Positions 34,392 through 42,118 of a stretch of DNA of 64,000 nucleotides are shown here, piece after piece. The first letter of the stretch is position 1. Each line of letters opens with the position of its first letter. The position numbers were made by a program, and so were the translations under genes. The DNA is from Candidatus Magasanikiibacteriota bacterium. GTDB lineage: Bacteria; Patescibacteria; ABY1; Magasanikbacterales; 2-02-FULL-50-9b. The DNA lies in assembly GCA_903893485.1 (NCBI GenBank), contig CAITMK010000003.1, forward strand, positions 1 through 64,000, written 5' to 3'. Under the pieces are notes generated by a model. It had not been told where the DNA came from. It searched no databases and saw only the letters and a list, made by a program, of their open reading frames with translations.

Positions 34392-36221
34392 TTAGTTCCC
34401 TGCCACACCCGCTGCATCAGGGGACAAAACCACCGGCGCCACAATTGGCGTTGAAGTTGCGGCTACCCCAATCAAACAAACTTCGCCCCAAGGTTTATAG
34501 AAGCTTGGAAAATCAACTTTTTTAAGTGTTCCATTTGGATAAGTAACCGAATACGAAAAAATGGTTGATGCGCCCTCATGTGCTAACTCGGTACATTTTT
34601 TTTTGCCCACGGGCAAAGTAGTCGTTTCAATAAGTTTTTTTGGTGGCGGATCTTTTGTTGCTAATGTTATTGGAATCGTACGAGATGCGGTTCGCCCATC
34701 TTTTGTTCCCCAAATTGAAAACCGCAAAATATTTTTTGGCAAAAATTCCGTATGCATCATAACCCAATGACCAGTATCGTTGGTGAAACGAAAATCTGGT
34801 TTTGGATCATAGATAGTTGCGTCAGTACCTGATACTCCATTTTCAAAATAATAATGCACTTGATACGAATGATTGTGACGCTCGACCACCGGCAACCCCG
34901 CGCCCATGGCCGCGCGAAAAGTGGTTGTGCCAATTTGACAGAGGCCGCCGCCAAATTCTGGCTGCGTTTTATCATCTTTGATTACCAATTCCTGCACATA
35001 TCCGCCAGTGGCATCGATTGGAAGAAGTGCCTTAATGAGTGAAAACGTATCGCCCGGCGCAACCAAGGTACCTTCAACTTTTGCCATGCCGGTTTTTATA
35101 TTCACCAAACGTGCCGGTGTTGATCCGGAATAATCTGAGGTGCCAAAACCAATTTCTTCTTTGATGCCCAAGGTATTTAAACTGTCGAGCGTGATTGCGG
35201 GCGCTGTTTCTTTAACCGCAACATCCGCAGAATCTGAACCCGCTTGCGCTGCATTAAAAATATTTCCCGCGGTCCCTGCCCAATCAATAACGCGGCCCAT
35301 AATTTCTGGTTGAAATTGAGTCACTTTTTTATCAGCATATACAAAGCGTGCATTTTTTCCCGACTGTTCAAATCCGCTGAGCGCTGCATGAAGTGTATTT
35401 TTCAAAATGTCTCCGTCAATACCAACCATAACATTTCCCTGCACCGTAATTGGTTGCACCGCTGGAATAATTGCCACCGGAGTAATTGCAACTGGTTTGC
35501 CCGCAATTTGTAAATTCAGATTTTTTAAATTTGAAATAAAATTATTCGCCGTATCAATTAAGTTTTCAGCTGCCGCGGTTGTTACCAAAGGTTCTGTTTC
35601 AGTAATTTTTGCGGTCACTGAATTTTTGCCTTCCAAAAGTGCGTCAGAAATTGCATTTGTTAAATCGGCAGCGTTAATACTTTGCCCCGCGCTACCTGGC
35701 ACCACATGTACCGCATGACTACTTGCGTCAAATTCAAAACGAGCATTTTGCGGACCCTGGTCGGAAACTTTCCAAGCGGTGATTGCCGTGGCAATGACGT
35801 CTACATTATGTGCAGCTCCTGAATGCGCAAGCGGTACATGCGCTGGTGTTTCCAATCCGACTGCCCCACGCAGGCGCGCGAGCGTATCCAAATTTGCAGC
35901 TTTTAAAGCTGCATCATCGACGGAATCTTTTGCGGACAATACAAAAAGCTCATCGTTTTGCGTATCAAGTGGCAGCGTGTGAACGCCTTTTCCAGGCACC
36001 GCAACCGTTATACCTTCACGCGTAATTTTATCAATGCGCACCGTAACTGCCTGCAGGGCTTGGGCCTGTGTCATTCCGCCAACAGCAACCGGACCAATGG
36101 TAAAACCTGCGGGAAATAAATTGAGCGTATATGCTTTTGCAAAAATCGCACCAACACCAAAAGCAGCGGCTATAAAAACCGCTCCACCTAGTGCTAATCC
36201 AATTTTTGTGCCACGCGTCAT
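34392..36221 (-). CDS. VanW family cell-wall protein with peptidoglycan-binding-like repeats
   Basis: A 609-residue exported protein with an N-terminal membrane anchor (LALGGAVFIAAAFGVGAIFA). Two PG_binding_4/YoaR-like modules follow (first GFTIGPVAVGGMTQAQALQAV; second around residues 220-330). Then comes the VanW domain: IGFGTSDYSG, LVAPGDTFSL, GGYVQELVIKDDK, FGGGLCQIGTTTFRAAM, ERHNHSYQVHYY and GTDATIYDPKPDFRFTND. A G5-like or beta tail ends it (PNGTLKKVDFPSFYKPWG). VanW proteins are envelope-associated and of undefined enzymology. Last gene of the 38554-34392 operon, starting 1 nt after the hsp20 stop. Confidence 0.9.
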   Translation of the reverse strand: MTRGTKIGLALGGAVFIAAAFGVGAIFAKAYTLNLFPAGFTIGPVAVGGMTQAQALQAVTVRIDKITREGITVAVPGKGVHTLPLDTQNDELFVLSAKDSVDDAALKAANLDTLARLRGAVGLETPAHVPLAHSGAAHNVDVIATAITAWKVSDQGPQNARFEFDASSHAVHVVPGSAGQSINAADLTNAISDALLEGKNSVTAKITETEPLVTTAAAENLIDTANNFISNLKNLNLQIAGKPVAITPVAIIPAVQPITVQGNVMVGIDGDILKNTLHAALSGFEQSGKNARFVYADKKVTQFQPEIMGRVIDWAGTAGNIFNAAQAGSDSADVAVKETAPAITLDSLNTLGIKEEIGFGTSDYSGSTPARLVNIKTGMAKVEGTLVAPGDTFSLIKALLPIDATGGYVQELVIKDDKTQPEFGGGLCQIGTTTFRAAMGAGLPVVERHNHSYQVHYYFENGVSGTDATIYDPKPDFRFTNDTGHWVMMHTEFLPKNILRFSIWGTKDGRTASRTIPITLATKDPPPKKLIETTTLPVGKKKCTELAHEGASTIFSYSVTYPNGTLKKVDFPSFYKPWGEVCLIGVAATSTPIVAPVVLSPDAAGVAGN

Positions 36222-36222
36222 A

Positions 36223-36618
36223 TTATTCTTCTTCGATGATCATTATTGGGATGTGTTCTGTTTTGGTTTGTTTTGGAATACGGATGGTGAGTAAACCGTT
36301 GCGAAAAGTTGCTTTTGCTTCGTCTGCGTGCACTTCGGTTGGCAAAATAATGCTGCGCGAAAATGGCCCCCAAAAACATTCTTCCATGAAATATTGCTCT
36401 GGAGTGAGCATGACTTCTGGTGTACGTGTTCCCCGTATTGTGAGCACATCACCATGAAACGAAATGGAAATATCCGTTGGATCTGCACCCGCAACTGGCG
36501 CCAAAATAATCAAATCAGTTTTTGTTTCCGCAACATCAACCGGCAGCTCGCCTTCGCGCGCGTCGTTCAAAAGTTCTTCGTGAGACATTTCATGTTGAAA
36601 TTCAAAACCGTCGGCCAT
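36223..36618 (-). CDS. Small heat-shock protein Hsp20 / alpha-crystallin family
   Basis: A 131-residue protein with the alpha-crystallin domain at about residues 28-125: ETKTDLIILAPVAGADPTDI, VLTIRGTRTPE, a hydrophobic GPFSRSIILPTEV, and the C-terminal GLLTIRIPK. It acts as an ATP-independent holdase for unfolding proteins. The N-terminal arm is short and Met/Glu-rich. It sits between the ZnuA-like lipoprotein and VanW in a compact operon. Confidence 0.93.
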   Translation of the reverse strand: MADGFEFQHEMSHEELLNDAREGELPVDVAETKTDLIILAPVAGADPTDISISFHGDVLTIRGTRTPEVMLTPEQYFMEECFWGPFSRSIILPTEVHADEAKATFRNGLLTIRIPKQTKTEHIPIMIIEEE

Positions 36619-36636
36619 AGTGGCCCCAAGTATATT

Positions 36637-37494
36637 CTATTTTAAGGCGCTTTGCAAAACAGACAAATTAGTTTGCATAACTGTTTGATAAGCGGTCGGC
36701 TCAGCGGTGCCGACTTCCAAGGTGTTAACGGTGTATACCACATGGTGTGTATCCGCAGCAATGGCCGCAGCAAGCGACTGCGACATACCACTTTCACCAA
36801 GAAGCGCTGCATCGCCGCCTAAATTATTCAGCACCTTTTCAACCGCAGCAACCGCTTGTGGCGTTGGTGTGTCTTCTGGCAACTGCTGCACCGTGCCCGA
36901 AATATGCAAACCGTAATCCGCGGCCAAATATTCAAACGCATCGTGCAACGTTACAATATTATGATGTGGCAATTCAGCGAGTGTTTTAAATTGTGAATCT
37001 AATTCCGTGAGCGTGTTTTGATATGTCGCCGAATTTGCTTGGATTGCCTGGGCATTTTGCGGAAATGCAATCGCAAGCGCTTCAGAAAGTTTTTGGGTAA
37101 TGCCAATCATTTTTTTTGGCGACAACCATACGTGCGGATTATCTTTATCCGTCATGCCGAGTAAATCAGCGACCGAAATAATTTTTGCATTTGGCGCCGC
37201 GGCCTGGGCACCACGCACGGCCCACGTGTCGAGCCCCATGCCCCACACCAAAATAATATCCGCATGTGAAAGTATTACCAGTTCGCGCGGTGATAATGTT
37301 ACTTCATGAGGCTCTGCACCTGGTGGCAAGATTGATTGCACGTTTGCTTTGTCTCCAAGTAAATTTTCGGCAACAACGGTAAGCGGAATAATAGTTGTTA
37401 CCACGGTTGGTTTAGTTGTGTCGAGCGGTTTTGCAGAACTACAACCCGCACCAATAAAAAATAAAATTGTTGCAGCGACAAAAAACTTTTTCAT
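36637..37494 (-). CDS. Zn/Mn ABC transporter substrate-binding lipoprotein (ZnuA-like, cluster A-I)
   Basis: A 285-residue lipoprotein with signal peptide and lipobox FIGAGC (Cys about 18). Metal ligands: GAEPHEVTLSP (His 1), NPHVWLSP (His 2), VTLHDAFEYLA (His 3) and a late acidic residue in the C-terminal lobe (GESGMSQSLA region). LPEDTPTPQAV and the long linker helix are typical of the family. It would deliver zinc or manganese to an ABC importer, but no permease or ATPase gene is in the window. It lacks the His-rich loop of many ZnuA proteins. Confidence 0.9.
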   Translation of the reverse strand: MKKFFVAATILFFIGAGCSSAKPLDTTKPTVVTTIIPLTVVAENLLGDKANVQSILPPGAEPHEVTLSPRELVILSHADIILVWGMGLDTWAVRGAQAAAPNAKIISVADLLGMTDKDNPHVWLSPKKMIGITQKLSEALAIAFPQNAQAIQANSATYQNTLTELDSQFKTLAELPHHNIVTLHDAFEYLAADYGLHISGTVQQLPEDTPTPQAVAAVEKVLNNLGGDAALLGESGMSQSLAAAIAADTHHVVYTVNTLEVGTAEPTAYQTVMQTNLSVLQSALK

Positions 37495-37495
37495 A

Positions 37496-37921
37496 TTATA
37501 TTTCGGCTAGGGCAAACAAAATTGCTAAAATCGCGGTGAGTGCGTATGAAGTTAGGCACACAATACACCATGTGTTAAGCAGCACATGGCTAATCCACGC
37601 GAGGTGCGCGCTGAATCCAACCGCAACACCAATAAGCGCAGCAAGGAGTAATTTAATTTTTCGGCGATGATCGCGAAATTGTTCGATACAAAAAAGTAAA
37701 ATTGCTACGTATGAAAGTAATCCAAAAAAAGCAACGGGCACGCCAAATAATTCTGAATAGATGCCACGGTTAACAATGTCACAATTAAATTGTGCGTTAA
37801 TGTTGCAGAATGATCCGCCCGTTGCAAAATGCGCATACATTGCATAACCAGCCGCGACGATTCCAAGGCCAGCAACCACGCACATTGCACGATACATTTT
37901 TTGTTTTTGGATAGCATTCAT
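37496..37921 (-). CDS. Vitamin K epoxide reductase-like (VKOR) disulfide-generating membrane protein
   Basis: A 141-residue protein with four membrane helices. Two Cys pairs are present. The loop pair is in SFCNINAQFNCDIVNRG and the active-site CxxC in NTWCIVCLTSYALTA, with the conserved Ser/Gly segment FGVPVAFFGLLSY. VKOR homologues reoxidise a DsbA-like thiol oxidase using quinone. A suitable partner, a CDSC thioredoxin-fold protein, is encoded at 61603-62274. Operonic with its neighbours (3-nt and 1-nt gaps). Confidence 0.92.
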   Translation of the reverse strand: MNAIQKQKMYRAMCVVAGLGIVAAGYAMYAHFATGGSFCNINAQFNCDIVNRGIYSELFGVPVAFFGLLSYVAILLFCIEQFRDHRRKIKLLLAALIGVAVGFSAHLAWISHVLLNTWCIVCLTSYALTAILAILFALAEI

Positions 37922-37924
37922 AGT

Positions 37925-38554
37925 TTATTTTCTAAGTAGTACAAATAAAGTGTCGTGCAATTTTTGAAGTCTTTCAAAAAGCTCTTCGGAGGGTGTGTGA
38001 ATTTGGGCTTCATATTCCGAGCCTTCCAAATCAAGACCATTTTTTCTGATAACCTCAACAATGTCAGTTTGAAATTTAGTGACCAATACTTTTGCCGTCT
38101 GGCGAATCTCGTTTGGACATCTTGCGCACAAATCCGCTGGCATACGATGTAGCGCGCAAAAACGCTCCCCGGTGCCATCATGAACGTTGCGTTGTGCCAC
38201 GTCTTCATACAGACTTTTTTGATGAGGCTGCAAGCCGTTTGTAAATGCACGCAAACCATAATTGTCCCAAAGCTGTTTTGCAACGTCCATAGCCTGAATT
38301 GTTTGAATGGTGTGCGCCCGGCTATCAAGCGCTTGAATGCGACATTTCCGACAACTGCCGCCACGAGGGTTCCCATGTTCACACAATTCATTGTCAAAAC
38401 CTGGTTTTGGTTCAATTGCGGGATGATCACCAACTGCCTGCAAAAGACCTGGTCGCTGTGGTATCGTAGGTTTTTTTTCTGATGGTTCATCGTGTGGTGG
38501 CAACGGCGTTATCGCCTGCGACCACGGCCGTTTAATTTTGTCCCAAAAACCCAT
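37925..38554 (-). CDS. Unknown protein with two Cys/His zinc-knuckle-like motifs
   Basis: A 209-residue cytosolic-looking protein, first gene of the VKOR-ZnuA-Hsp20-VanW operon. Two near-identical spaced motifs stand out: CEHGNPRGGSCRKC (about residue 62) and CALHRMPADLCARC (about 131). Both are C-x1/2-H-x6/7-C-x2-C, so a pair of treble-clef or knuckle-type zinc sites is likely. The N-terminus is Pro/Lys-rich and the C-terminus helical (EELFERLQKLHDTLFVLLRK). No named family recognised. A possible role in metal or redox sensing is only suggested by the neighbours. Confidence 0.8.
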   Translation of the reverse strand: MGFWDKIKRPWSQAITPLPPHDEPSEKKPTIPQRPGLLQAVGDHPAIEPKPGFDNELCEHGNPRGGSCRKCRIQALDSRAHTIQTIQAMDVAKQLWDNYGLRAFTNGLQPHQKSLYEDVAQRNVHDGTGERFCALHRMPADLCARCPNEIRQTAKVLVTKFQTDIVEVIRKNGLDLEGSEYEAQIHTPSEELFERLQKLHDTLFVLLRK

Positions 38555-38566
38555 AGCGAATCATGT

Positions 38567-38595
38567 TTGACGTTTCTATAACTACGTGGTATTCT
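38567..38595 (+). promoter_or_regulatory. tRNA-Glu promoter
   Basis: TTGACG, exactly 17 bp, TATTCT; expected start about 37 nt upstream of the tRNA. It overlaps the 5' end of the divergent gene 37925-38554. Confidence 0.7.
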
Positions 38596-38638
38596 ACACC
38601 CGCAATTTTTTATACGCAATTAGAGTTGCACAAAATCA

Positions 38639-38710
38639 GGTCTCATCGTCTAACGGTTAGGACACCACGCTTTCAATGTGGGAATAGGGGTTCGATTCCC
38701 CTTGGGACTA
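38639..38710 (+). tRNA. tRNA-Glu (anticodon TTC)
   Basis: A 72-nt cloverleaf. Acceptor GGTCTCA / TGGGACT (first pair G-U), D arm GTCTAACGGTTAGGAC, anticodon arm CCACG-CTTTCAA-TGTGG with anticodon TTC, and T arm AGGGG-TTCGATT-CCCCT, discriminator A. CCA is not encoded. It is followed at once by a 21-bp-arm hairpin. Confidence 0.95.
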
Positions 38711-38856
38711 TAAAAATACGCCATCCGCAAGGGTGGTGTATTTTTATAGTCTTACAATTTGGGGAATCGAACGGGCACAAAGAAATTGCCGATGGCAATT
38801 TCGACTGCCCCGGGTTTTGCGGCTTCACGCCACAAAACCGATTCCCCTTGGGACTA
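38693..38856. repeat. tRNA-end-bounded palindromic element
   Basis: The last 18 bp of tRNA-Glu (38693-38710) recur exactly at 38839-38856, and an inverted copy of the T-arm (GGGGAATCGAAC, 38761) lies between. The interval folds as outer stem GGGGAATCG (38761-38769) / CGATTCCCC (38839-38847). It encloses hairpin GGGCA...GAAATTGCC-GAT-GGCAATTTC...TGCCC and hairpin GGTTTTG...CAAAACC. This is the same outer-stem-plus-two-arms plan as 33215-33323 and 34002-34144. Confidence 0.85.
38706..38751 (+). terminator. Hairpin at the tRNA-Glu 3' end, terminator-like
   Basis: 21-bp arms starting with GACTATAAAAATAC and ending GTATTTTTATAGTC, loop GCAA, two G-U pairs. It includes the tRNA 3' terminal GACTA and could act in both directions. 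Confidence 0.65.
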
Positions 38857-38857
38857 C

Positions 38858-38896
38858 CAAAATATCCTCCGCTTTTGCGGGGGATGTTTTGTTTTT
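38858..38896 (-). terminator. Terminator of the DUF6629-like gene (bidirectional)
   Basis: Hairpin ATCCTCCGC-TTTT-GCGGGGGAT with A-rich left and T-rich right flanks, directly at the 3' end of the 38895-39524 gene. Confidence 0.65.
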
Positions 38897-39524
38897 AATA
38901 CCATTTTTTATCCGCGTAAAAATATAAAACCACACTCACGAGTGCCGCATAAAAACACCACACCGACGTAAAATCTTTGGTGTATACAATCCACGCAACC
39001 GCGGCAGTAACTAATGCAAGCATCGAAAAAACTTTAAAGGCTCGATAACTAGATAATAATCCGGGAGCAATTGTCACGATAAGATACGCATAACTGAGCG
39101 GCATCGGATGCGTAATTTCATTTGCTTTATAAAATACACAGTGATTGATAATAACCGCGGCTTGCGGATTGCGCAAAAAGCCAATGTATAGTGTTGCGCC
39201 AATAGCCGCCCCCACATAACACATGACCGTCATGATTTGACGACGTACCTTACTTGGTTCAATCGATCGCGCAGCAAACGGAACAAATATTGGCCAAAAT
39301 AAAAATGCAAAAAATAAAAATCCAAATGTAAGTGGTAATGTAAATTGTGGCGCGTGCCCGAGTGACAACCAGAGCCATCCTTCTATAAATTGCTGAATTG
39401 CAAAAAGAAATGAAATGCACGCAAGCGGCAACGCATTTTTATTTTTAGTTTTATGAATTGTTGCAGCACCAACTACCGTGAGAACAGCGGCGGCGGTAAA
39501 ACTTGCGGTTGCAGAAAAACACAT
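38895..39524 (-). CDS. DUF6629-like polytopic membrane protein
   Basis: A 209-residue protein with about six to seven membrane helices. It begins MCFSATASFTAAAVLTVVG, the diagnostic start of the uncharacterised DUF6629 family. FAIQQFIEGWLWLSLG and FWPIFVPFAARSIEPSKVRR follow, and the end is aromatic. No function is known. The start codon abuts a perfect 16-bp palindrome. The gene converges on the tRNA-Glu element. Confidence 0.82.
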   Translation of the reverse strand: MCFSATASFTAAAVLTVVGAATIHKTKNKNALPLACISFLFAIQQFIEGWLWLSLGHAPQFTLPLTFGFLFFAFLFWPIFVPFAARSIEPSKVRRQIMTVMCYVGAAIGATLYIGFLRNPQAAVIINHCVFYKANEITHPMPLSYAYLIVTIAPGLLSSYRAFKVFSMLALVTAAVAWIVYTKDFTSVWCFYAALVSVVLYFYADKKWY

Positions 39525-39525
39525 A

Positions 39526-39541
39526 TGCTAATATATTAGCA
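39526..39541. promoter_or_regulatory. Perfect 16-bp palindrome at the DUF6629-like gene start
   Basis: TGCTAATATATTAGCA, one base from the ATG and overlapping -10-like sequence (TATATT). Position and symmetry suit an operator for a dimeric regulator. A second half site (TTGGCTAAT) follows at about 39548. Confidence 0.5.
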
Positions 39542-39584
39542 TGGATTTGGCTAATAAAAAACAGCTTGGCGTATATACGTTTTT

Positions 39585-39989
39585 TCAATCACTCATTCTG
39601 TCTCTAAAAGGAAATGGATCTGCCATATCTCTATTAGGAAGATGATCAATTCTCATCGCATTTTCTTGTACCAATCTTGCTTCGGCTTCGGTAAGTTCTT
39701 CTTTAAAACGATCAATTCTTTTAACAACCTCTTCGGCTTCAGATACTAAAAGATTGTCAGCCTTTCCTTTTTTGGCAAGCTGAATCGCATCATCCATTAC
39801 ACGTCTATAATATCCCTCATTAGTCAAGATGGCCCGCTTGAGGCGCATAATTTTACCAGCGGTATTTTCTGCCCCAGCTTCATCTTGATAAGCCTTGCCT
39901 GCCTGTTCTAATCTAATCTGCTCATCAACGAGTTTAATTCTTTCAGCATCTACATCTATCGTATTTAAATCTTGCTTTTCGAAATCCAT
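39585..39989 (-). CDS. Unknown helical protein
   Basis: A 134-residue, highly charged protein predicted to be almost entirely helical (VDAERIKLVDEQIRLEQAG; EEVVKRIDRFKEELTEAEARLVQENAM), with a short structured tail ending DPFPFRDRMSD. No signal peptide, membrane helix or recognised domain. It resembles small coiled-coil hypothetical proteins of Parcubacteria. It is expressed alone, divergent from HU. Codon use matches native genes. Confidence 0.72.
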   Translation of the reverse strand: MDFEKQDLNTIDVDAERIKLVDEQIRLEQAGKAYQDEAGAENTAGKIMRLKRAILTNEGYYRRVMDDAIQLAKKGKADNLLVSEAEEVVKRIDRFKEELTEAEARLVQENAMRIDHLPNRDMADPFPFRDRMSD

Positions 39990-40126
39990 AGTATGAAATT
40001 ATCACTAATCGTACATATATCTTACCCTCCGCACTCAGGAGCGTCAATCAAAATTTAATCCACAGTAGCCAAAACGCCAGCATATGTGCTATTATTCTTG
40101 CAATCATTCATTTGTTAACTAATTTT

Positions 40127-40408
40127 ATGAGCAAAATGACAAAGTCAGCCATTGTAGATTCATTGGCAACTACCACAGGCATGAGCAAGAAAGACGTTAA
40201 TGGCTTCCTTACCGCCATGGCAGAACTTGCATACAAAGAAGTAAAGAAAAACGGCGAATTCGCTGTGGTAGGTCTTGGTAAATTGGTTAAGGTACACCGC
40301 AAGGCTCGTGAAGGCCGCAACCCAGCAACTGGCGAAACCATAAAAATTGCTGCAAAAACAGTAGTTAAGTTCCGCGTTGCAAAGGCTGCTAAGGACGCAG
40401 TACTCTAA
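40127..40408 (+). CDS. hup: HU/IHF family DNA-binding protein
   Basis: A 93-residue nucleoid protein: MSKMTKSAIVDSLATTTGMSKKDVNGFL (dimerisation helices), VVGLGKLVKVHRKAREGRNPATGE (DNA-wrapping arm with RNPxTGE), AAKTVVKFRVAKAAKDAVL (end). Start ATG 40127 is preferred over the TTG at 40112; ATG 40136 is also possible. A TGTGCTATTAT extended -10 lies about 35 nt upstream. Its intrinsic terminator follows directly. Confidence 0.95.
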   Translation: MSKMTKSAIVDSLATTTGMSKKDVNGFLTAMAELAYKEVKKNGEFAVVGLGKLVKVHRKAREGRNPATGETIKIAAKTVVKFRVAKAAKDAVL

Positions 40409-40426
40409 ATCGCTCGTAGGATTTAA

Positions 40427-40451
40427 AAACCGCCCGATTGGGCGGTTTTTT
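40427..40451 (+). terminator. HU intrinsic terminator
   Basis: AACCGCCC-GATT-GGGCGGTT followed by a T-run. Confidence 0.92.
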
Positions 40452-40453
40452 TA

Positions 40454-41149
40454 TTAGCAATATTTTTTCAGAGTAAACACCAACTCTTCATTTTGCTCTG
40501 CGGGCGGTTTTTGCATTTCACTTCCCTGCAGCCATTGCAGATAACTTTTATCTGTTGCCGCAACCTCTTCAAAAGTTTTGCCGCGATATTTTCCAAAGTT
40601 CATGTGCGTAAGGAGCGCGGGTGTGCGTGTAAGCTCCAACATTTTTTCTAAAACCGCTTCGTCGGTGGTGAGTGCAAATTTTTCTGCAACTGTTTTTTTA
40701 AGCGCGCCAAATAACGCTTCCAAAACCAAAACATCACCGAGCGCATCGTGCGCCGCACCAGCAACATCAAGGCCGAGCAAATAACGCAGGTACTGCAAAT
40801 TATATTGCTCTGCAGAAATTACATGGCGTGCAACGCGGAGTGTATCAATATGCTGGCCCGGCTCCATTCCTTCATTTTTTAAAACTTCCAAATCAAATGG
40901 TGCGTTATGCGCCACAATAATATTCTCTGTGATTTCTGCGGCGTGCGGTGCAGCCTCAAACTTTGGCTTATCCGCAACCATTTCGTTGGTAATATGATGC
41001 ACGGCCATTGCAGAAATTGAAATTGGTGATGGTGGTTTGTAAAATTCATTAACTATTTTGCCCGTTTGCGGATTTTTGTAGGCAAGTTGTACGAGGCGGC
41101 GTGCGGGATCCAAATCAGTTGTTTCGGTATCAAGAAAAATAATGTTCAT
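40454..41149 (-). CDS. DnaQ-like 3'-5' exonuclease (ExoX-type) with DUF3820-like C-terminus
   Basis: A 231-residue protein. DEDDh motifs: IIFLDTETTDLDP (Exo I), IIVAHNAPFDLEVL (Exo II), and GAAHDALGDVLVLEALF (Exo III His and Asp). The C-terminal 60 residues contain MNFGKYRGKTFEEVAATDKSYLQWL, the short domain found fused to or beside ExoX-like nucleases (DUF3820/putative quorum-sensing-regulated factor). It probably trims DNA or RNA 3' ends in repair. It converges with HU, and their 3' ends are 45 nt apart. Confidence 0.88.
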   Translation of the reverse strand: MNIIFLDTETTDLDPARRLVQLAYKNPQTGKIVNEFYKPPSPISISAMAVHHITNEMVADKPKFEAAPHAAEITENIIVAHNAPFDLEVLKNEGMEPGQHIDTLRVARHVISAEQYNLQYLRYLLGLDVAGAAHDALGDVLVLEALFGALKKTVAEKFALTTDEAVLEKMLELTRTPALLTHMNFGKYRGKTFEEVAATDKSYLQWLQGSEMQKPPAEQNEELVFTLKKYC

Positions 41150-41172
41150 AGTGCACGCAGCATATCAAATCA

Positions 41173-41221
41173 AATAAAAAATCACCACCCCTGCCTGCGC
41201 GTCGCGCAAACAAGTTTGGTG
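41173..41221 (-). terminator. Terminator of the 41240-41905 lipoprotein gene
   Basis: Minus strand: imperfect hairpin CACCA... / ...TGGTG with inner TGCGCG-ACG-CGCA, followed by ATTTTTTATTTG. Confidence 0.7.
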
Positions 41222-41239
41222 AGTTGGCCTGCAAGCGAT

Positions 41240-41905
41240 TCACGGCGCTTTGCTCGGAATCGCGAAATCTTCCACGCGAATGATCGGCGCTTTGCCACAG
41301 TGATCGAACAAATCATAGCCGTCGATCGGCGTGCATTTACGCTCGAGCGCCTCGCGCTGCAAATTGTAGGCGCACGTTTCAAAATCCTTTTGCTTTTGCT
41401 GCGTGTGTGGACACGTAGCGCACGCCGGATCTTGCGCCGCAAACGCTTTGACACACCACGGCTCAACATACGGCAAGACTTTGGGTGAACACTTTGCCGC
41501 AACCAACGCCGCAATATCATCCTCGGGCGTGTGGCGCGCACGCAACAATTTCTCCTGCGCGGCCACGCACTCTTCATGTTTGACGATTTTCTCGTCATGG
41601 TCCTTCCGCGCCCAGCGCACACCAATCAGGCATGCATTCTTTTGGTCCGCGTATGCCATGGCCGCCGTTTCAGCCGCGGTCTTGCTTTGTGTGTACATGT
41701 TATTCACCGCCGGGAACAGATGCTCGGCACTGATCGCTCGCGCGCCGCACCGACGCTGAAATTCACGCGCGATTAGATCTTGCTCTTCGCTCACCGGCGC
41801 ACCAGCATACCCCTTGTCTTCCAGGTACGAAACCACGGTTGGCACGCGCATTGCACCGCAACTAAGCAGGCAGAAAACCACCAGAAACAGTTTAGCGTTC
41901 TTCAT
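41240..41905 (-). CDS. Unknown Cys-rich lipoprotein, cassette gene
   Basis: A 221-residue protein with a lipoprotein signal (MKNAKLFLVVFCLLSC, lipobox LLSC). The mature part is helical and holds about ten Cys, several in pairs (PACATCPHTQ), suggesting disulfides outside the membrane. The end is VEDFAIPSKAP. No family recognised. Start ATG 41905 has GGGGGGA upstream. G+C-rich, monocistronic, consensus promoter 41963-41935, own terminator. It is divergent from the next cassette gene at 42119. Confidence 0.82.
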   Translation of the reverse strand: MKNAKLFLVVFCLLSCGAMRVPTVVSYLEDKGYAGAPVSEEQDLIAREFQRRCGARAISAEHLFPAVNNMYTQSKTAAETAAMAYADQKNACLIGVRWARKDHDEKIVKHEECVAAQEKLLRARHTPEDDIAALVAAKCSPKVLPYVEPWCVKAFAAQDPACATCPHTQQKQKDFETCAYNLQREALERKCTPIDGYDLFDHCGKAPIIRVEDFAIPSKAP

Positions 41906-41934
41906 AATCCCCCCAATTGCCTTTCGGCAAATCT

Positions 41935-41963
41935 GGTATACCGTAAAATTACCGCCATGTCAA
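41935..41963 (-). promoter_or_regulatory. Consensus promoter of the 41240-41905 gene
   Basis: Minus strand: TTGACA (41963-41958), exactly 17 bp, TATACC (41940-41935). Confidence 0.8.
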
Positions 41964-42018
41964 GATAATTCCGTGATTTTTTGGTATTTTTTTGATAACC
42001 ACGAAGTAGCCGAAGCCC

Positions 42019-42047
42019 TTGACAAAATCGACATATTACGTTATATC
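42019..42047 (+). promoter_or_regulatory. Consensus promoter of the 42119-43804 gene
   Basis: TTGACA, exactly 17 bp, TATATC. A leader of about 65 nt ends with AAAGGAG 6 nt before the ATG. Confidence 0.8.
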
Positions 42048-42118
42048 TATTACTACGCGCGGGAATTCTCCTTCGTGTTCTGTTCTTCACGGCCCGAGGG
42101 GCCAGAAAGGAGTTCGTC

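Noticed and set aside
38839..38856. Possible second tRNA gene
   Set aside because: Only the 3' 18 nt of tRNA-Glu are present; no acceptor 5' strand, D arm or anticodon arm, so it is a duplicated fragment.
41906..42118. Whole-window contamination or chimera at the G+C-rich genes
   Set aside because: The seven G+C-rich genes are interleaved singly with native operons at five places, which a simple contig join could not produce; read-level checks would still be needed to exclude complex misassembly.
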